From the NCBI GenBank assembly GCA_002049455.2, contig KV918769.1, positions 434,001 to 498,000 on the forward strand: a DNA stretch of 64,000 nt, in the 5' to 3' direction. The stretch's first letter is position 1, and each line of letters begins with the position of its first letter. This DNA comes from Porphyra umbilicalis (taxonomy: Eukaryota; Rhodophyta; Bangiophyceae; Bangiales; Bangiaceae). Below, in pieces: positions 61,343 through 64,000 of this stretch. The notes below the pieces were generated by a model that had not been told where the DNA came from, made no database searches, and saw nothing but the letters and a program-made list of their open reading frames with translations. The translations under genes and the position numbers were made by a program.

Positions 61343-64000
61343 AAAACCAAAGCTGGGGGTCCTCCAACTTTCTTCTGCAACCCAAACAGGCCGCGTGCAC
61401 TGGCCATTCGTGCACTTACTTGGGTGGCCATAGAAGTTTGTGGCCATACAAGTCCACACACCGGGTAGTGCGTGCGTCCACGACGCGACCACCGGGTGTG
61501 GTGGGTGAAAACCAAATCTGGGGGCCCCCCCAACATTTTTGCATCCCAATCGGGCCGCGTGGACTGGCCAATCGTGCGCGTACTTGGGTGGCCATAGCAG
61601 TATGTGGCCATAGAAGTCCACACACCGGGTAGTGCGTGCGTCCACGACGCGCTCAGCGGGTGTGGTAGGTGCAAAACAATGTCGGAGGTCCCCGCAATGT
61701 TTCTGCATCCCAATCGGGACGCGTGCACTGCCCATTCGTGCGCGTACTTGGGTGGCCATAGCAGTGTGTGGCCATACAAGTCCACACACCGGGTAGTGCG
61801 TGCGTCCACGACGCGACCAGCGGGTGTGGTGGGTGCAAAACAATGTCGGGGGTCCTCCCAAGATTTCTGCATCCCAACCGAGCCGCGTGCACTGAACATT
61901 CGTGCGCGTTATTGGGTGGCCATAGAAGTTTGTGGCCATACAAGTCCACACACCGGGTAGTGCGTGCGACCACGACGCGACCAGCGGGTGTGGTGGGTGC
62001 AAACCAATGTCTGGGGTACTTCCAAGATTTCTGCATCCCAATCGGGACGCGTGCACTGGCCATTCGTGCGCGTACTTGGGTGGCCATAGAAGTTTGTGGC
62101 CATAGAAGTCCACACACCAGGTAGTGCGTGCGTCCACGACGCGACCAGCGGGTGTCGTGGGTGCAAACCAATGTCGGGGGTCCCTGAAACGTTCCTGCAC
62201 CCCAATCGGGACGCGTGCACTGGCCATACGTGCGCGTACTTGGGTGGCCATAGCAGTATGTGGCCATACAAGTCCACACACCGGGGAGTGCGTGCGTCCA
62301 CGACGCGGCCAGCCGGAGCGGTGGGTGAAAATCAAAGCCGGGGGTCCTCCAAACACTTCTGCAACCCAAACAGGCCGCGTGCACTGGCCATTCGTGCGCT
62401 TACTTGGTTGGCCATAGAAGTTTGTGGCCAAACAAGTCCACACACCGGGTAGTGCGTGCGTCCACGACGCGACCAGCGGGTGTGGTGGGTGCAAACCAAT
62501 GTCGGAGGTGCTCCTACGAGTTCTGCATCATAAATGGGCCGCGTGCTCTGACCATTCGTGCGCGTACTTGGGTGGCCATAGGAGTATGTGGCCATAGAAG
62601 TCCACACACCGGGAAGTGCGTGCGTCCACGACGCGACCAGCGGGCGTGGTGGGTGAAAACCAAAGCTGCGGGCCCCCCCAACATTTTTGCATCCCAATCG
62701 GGCCGCGTGCACTGGCCATTCGTGCGCGTACTTGGGTGGCCATTGAAGTATGTGGCCATGGAAGTCCACACTCCGGAAAGGTCGTGCGTCCACGACGCGA
62801 CCAGCGGGTGTGAGGAGTGCAAACCAATGTCGGGGGTACTTCCAAGATTTCTGCATCATAAATGGGCCGCGTGCACTGACCACTCGTGCGCGTACTTGGG
62901 TGGCCATAGAAGTTTGTGGCCATAGAAGTCCACACACCGGGTAGTGCGTGCGTCCACGCCGCGACCAGCGTGTGTGGTGGGTGCAAACCAATGTCGGGGG
63001 TCCCTGAAATGTTTCTGCATCCCAACCGAGCCGCGTGCACTGAACATTCGTGCGCGTTCTTGGGTGGCCATAGAAGTTTGTGGCCATACAAGTCCAAACA
63101 CCGGGTAGTGCGTGCGTCCACGACGCGACCAGCCGGAGTGGTGGGTGAAAATCAAAGCCGGGGGTCCTCCTAACATTTCTGCATCCCAACGGGCCGCGTG
63201 CACTGACCATTCTTGCGCGTACTTGGGTGGCCATAGAAGTTTGTGGCCATTGAAGTCCACACACCGGGTAGTGCGTGCGTCCACGACGCGACCAGCGGGT
63301 GTGGTGGGTGCAAACCAATGTCGGGGGTCCCTAAAACGTTTCTGCATCCCAATCGGGACGCGTGCACTGGCCATTCGTGCGCGTACTTGGGTGGCCATAG
63401 AAGTTTGTGGCCATACAAGTCCACACACCGGGTAGTGCGTGCGTCCACGACGCGACCAGCCGGAGTGGTGGGTGAAAATCACAGCCGGGGGTCCTCCTCA
63501 CACTTCTGCATCCCAACCGGGCCGCGTGCACTGACCATTCGTGCGCGTGCTTGGGTGGCCATAGAAGTTTGTGGCCATAGAAGTCCACACACCGGGTAGT
63601 GCGTGCGTCCACGACGCGCCCAGCGGGTGTGGTAGGTGCAAAACAATGTCGGAGGTCCCTGCAATGTTTCTGCATCCCAATCGGGACGCGTGCACTGGCC
63701 ATTCGTGCGCGTACTTGGGTGGCCATAGCAGTGTGTGGCCATAGAAGTCCACACACTGGGTAGTGCGTGCGTCCACGACGCGACCAGCGGGTTTGGTGGG
63801 TGCAAACCAATGTCGGGGGTCCTTCAAAGATTTCTGCATCCCAACCGAGCCGCGTGCACTAAACATTCGTGCGCGTTCTCGGGTGGCCATAGAAGTTTGT
63901 GGCCATACAAGTCCACACACCGGGTAGTGCGTGCGTCCACGACGCGACCAGCGGGTGTGGTGGGTGCAAACCAATGTCGGGGGTACTTCCAAGATTTCTG
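61343..64000. repeat. About 164-bp satellite array, right block, runs past the window
   Basis: About sixteen monomers of the same satellite as 46920-49086. The first monomer resumes at AAAACCAAAGC, the target duplication of element G2. Variant monomers (GGAGTGGTGGGTGAAAATCA versus GTGTGGTGGGTGCAAACCAA) alternate irregularly. Confidence 0.95.

Overview
This window looks like GC-rich nuclear DNA of a eukaryote. It has spliceosomal introns (GT..AG with pyrimidine tracts), four families of eukaryotic DNA-transposon genes, Ty3/gypsy and Ty1/copia retrotransposons, a long satellite array and many GC-rich minisatellites. There is no bacterial operon structure. A GC-rich alga or other protist (a bangiophyte red alga such as Porphyra/Pyropia is one candidate) would fit, but nothing in the sequence fixes the taxon. 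Almost every recognisable gene is mobile-element derived.

Layout. (1) 1-4253: C-terminal part of a PIF1-type helicase (+) facing an unrecognised spliced gene 'X' (-). (2) 4805-5818: remnant of a pogo/Tigger-like transposase (-), abutted by (3) a Ty3/gypsy chromovirus on the minus strand, 5819-15636 (366-bp 3' LTR, gag, pol with chromodomain and an extra C-terminal Dam-like module, truncated 5' LTR), which also carries a long ORF on the opposite strand. (4) 16.08-16.53 kb: hairpin-rich repeats. (5) 17.3-24.7 kb: a PIF/Harbinger transposase (+) and its SANT/Myb-like partner (-), convergent and both swollen by GCCGGCGG-based tandem repeats. (6) 26.1-29.7 kb: a 5'-truncated, decayed copia element (-). 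(7) 31.7-35.1 kb: a decayed KDZ (Kyakuja-Dileera-Zisupton) transposase with cysteine clusters (+). (8) 37.6-44.9 kb: a second, decayed copy of the PIF1 + X pair, whose PIF1 exon is split by a nearly complete copia element with 76-77 bp LTRs and a primer-binding site matching the anticodon arm of initiator tRNA-Met. (9) 44.9-46.9 kb: minisatellites and a weak hypothetical gene. (10) 46.9-64.0 kb: a roughly 164-bp satellite array split by a second gypsy element (49087-61342, minus; two 730-bp LTRs, 5-bp target duplication AAAAC), which also has an antisense ORF between pol and the 3' LTR.

Three observations stand out. The PIF1/X pair occurs twice in the same tail-to-tail arrangement, with an intron at the same codon position in each gene, so it behaves as a conserved unit. 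Both gypsy elements, with quite different LTRs and gag, carry related-looking antisense ORFs of about 2.3 kb at the same place. One gypsy polyprotein continues past its chromodomain into a domain resembling the Dam-like module of DIRS-type elements. All assignments come from reading motifs by eye; no database search was run, and percent identities are visual estimates.
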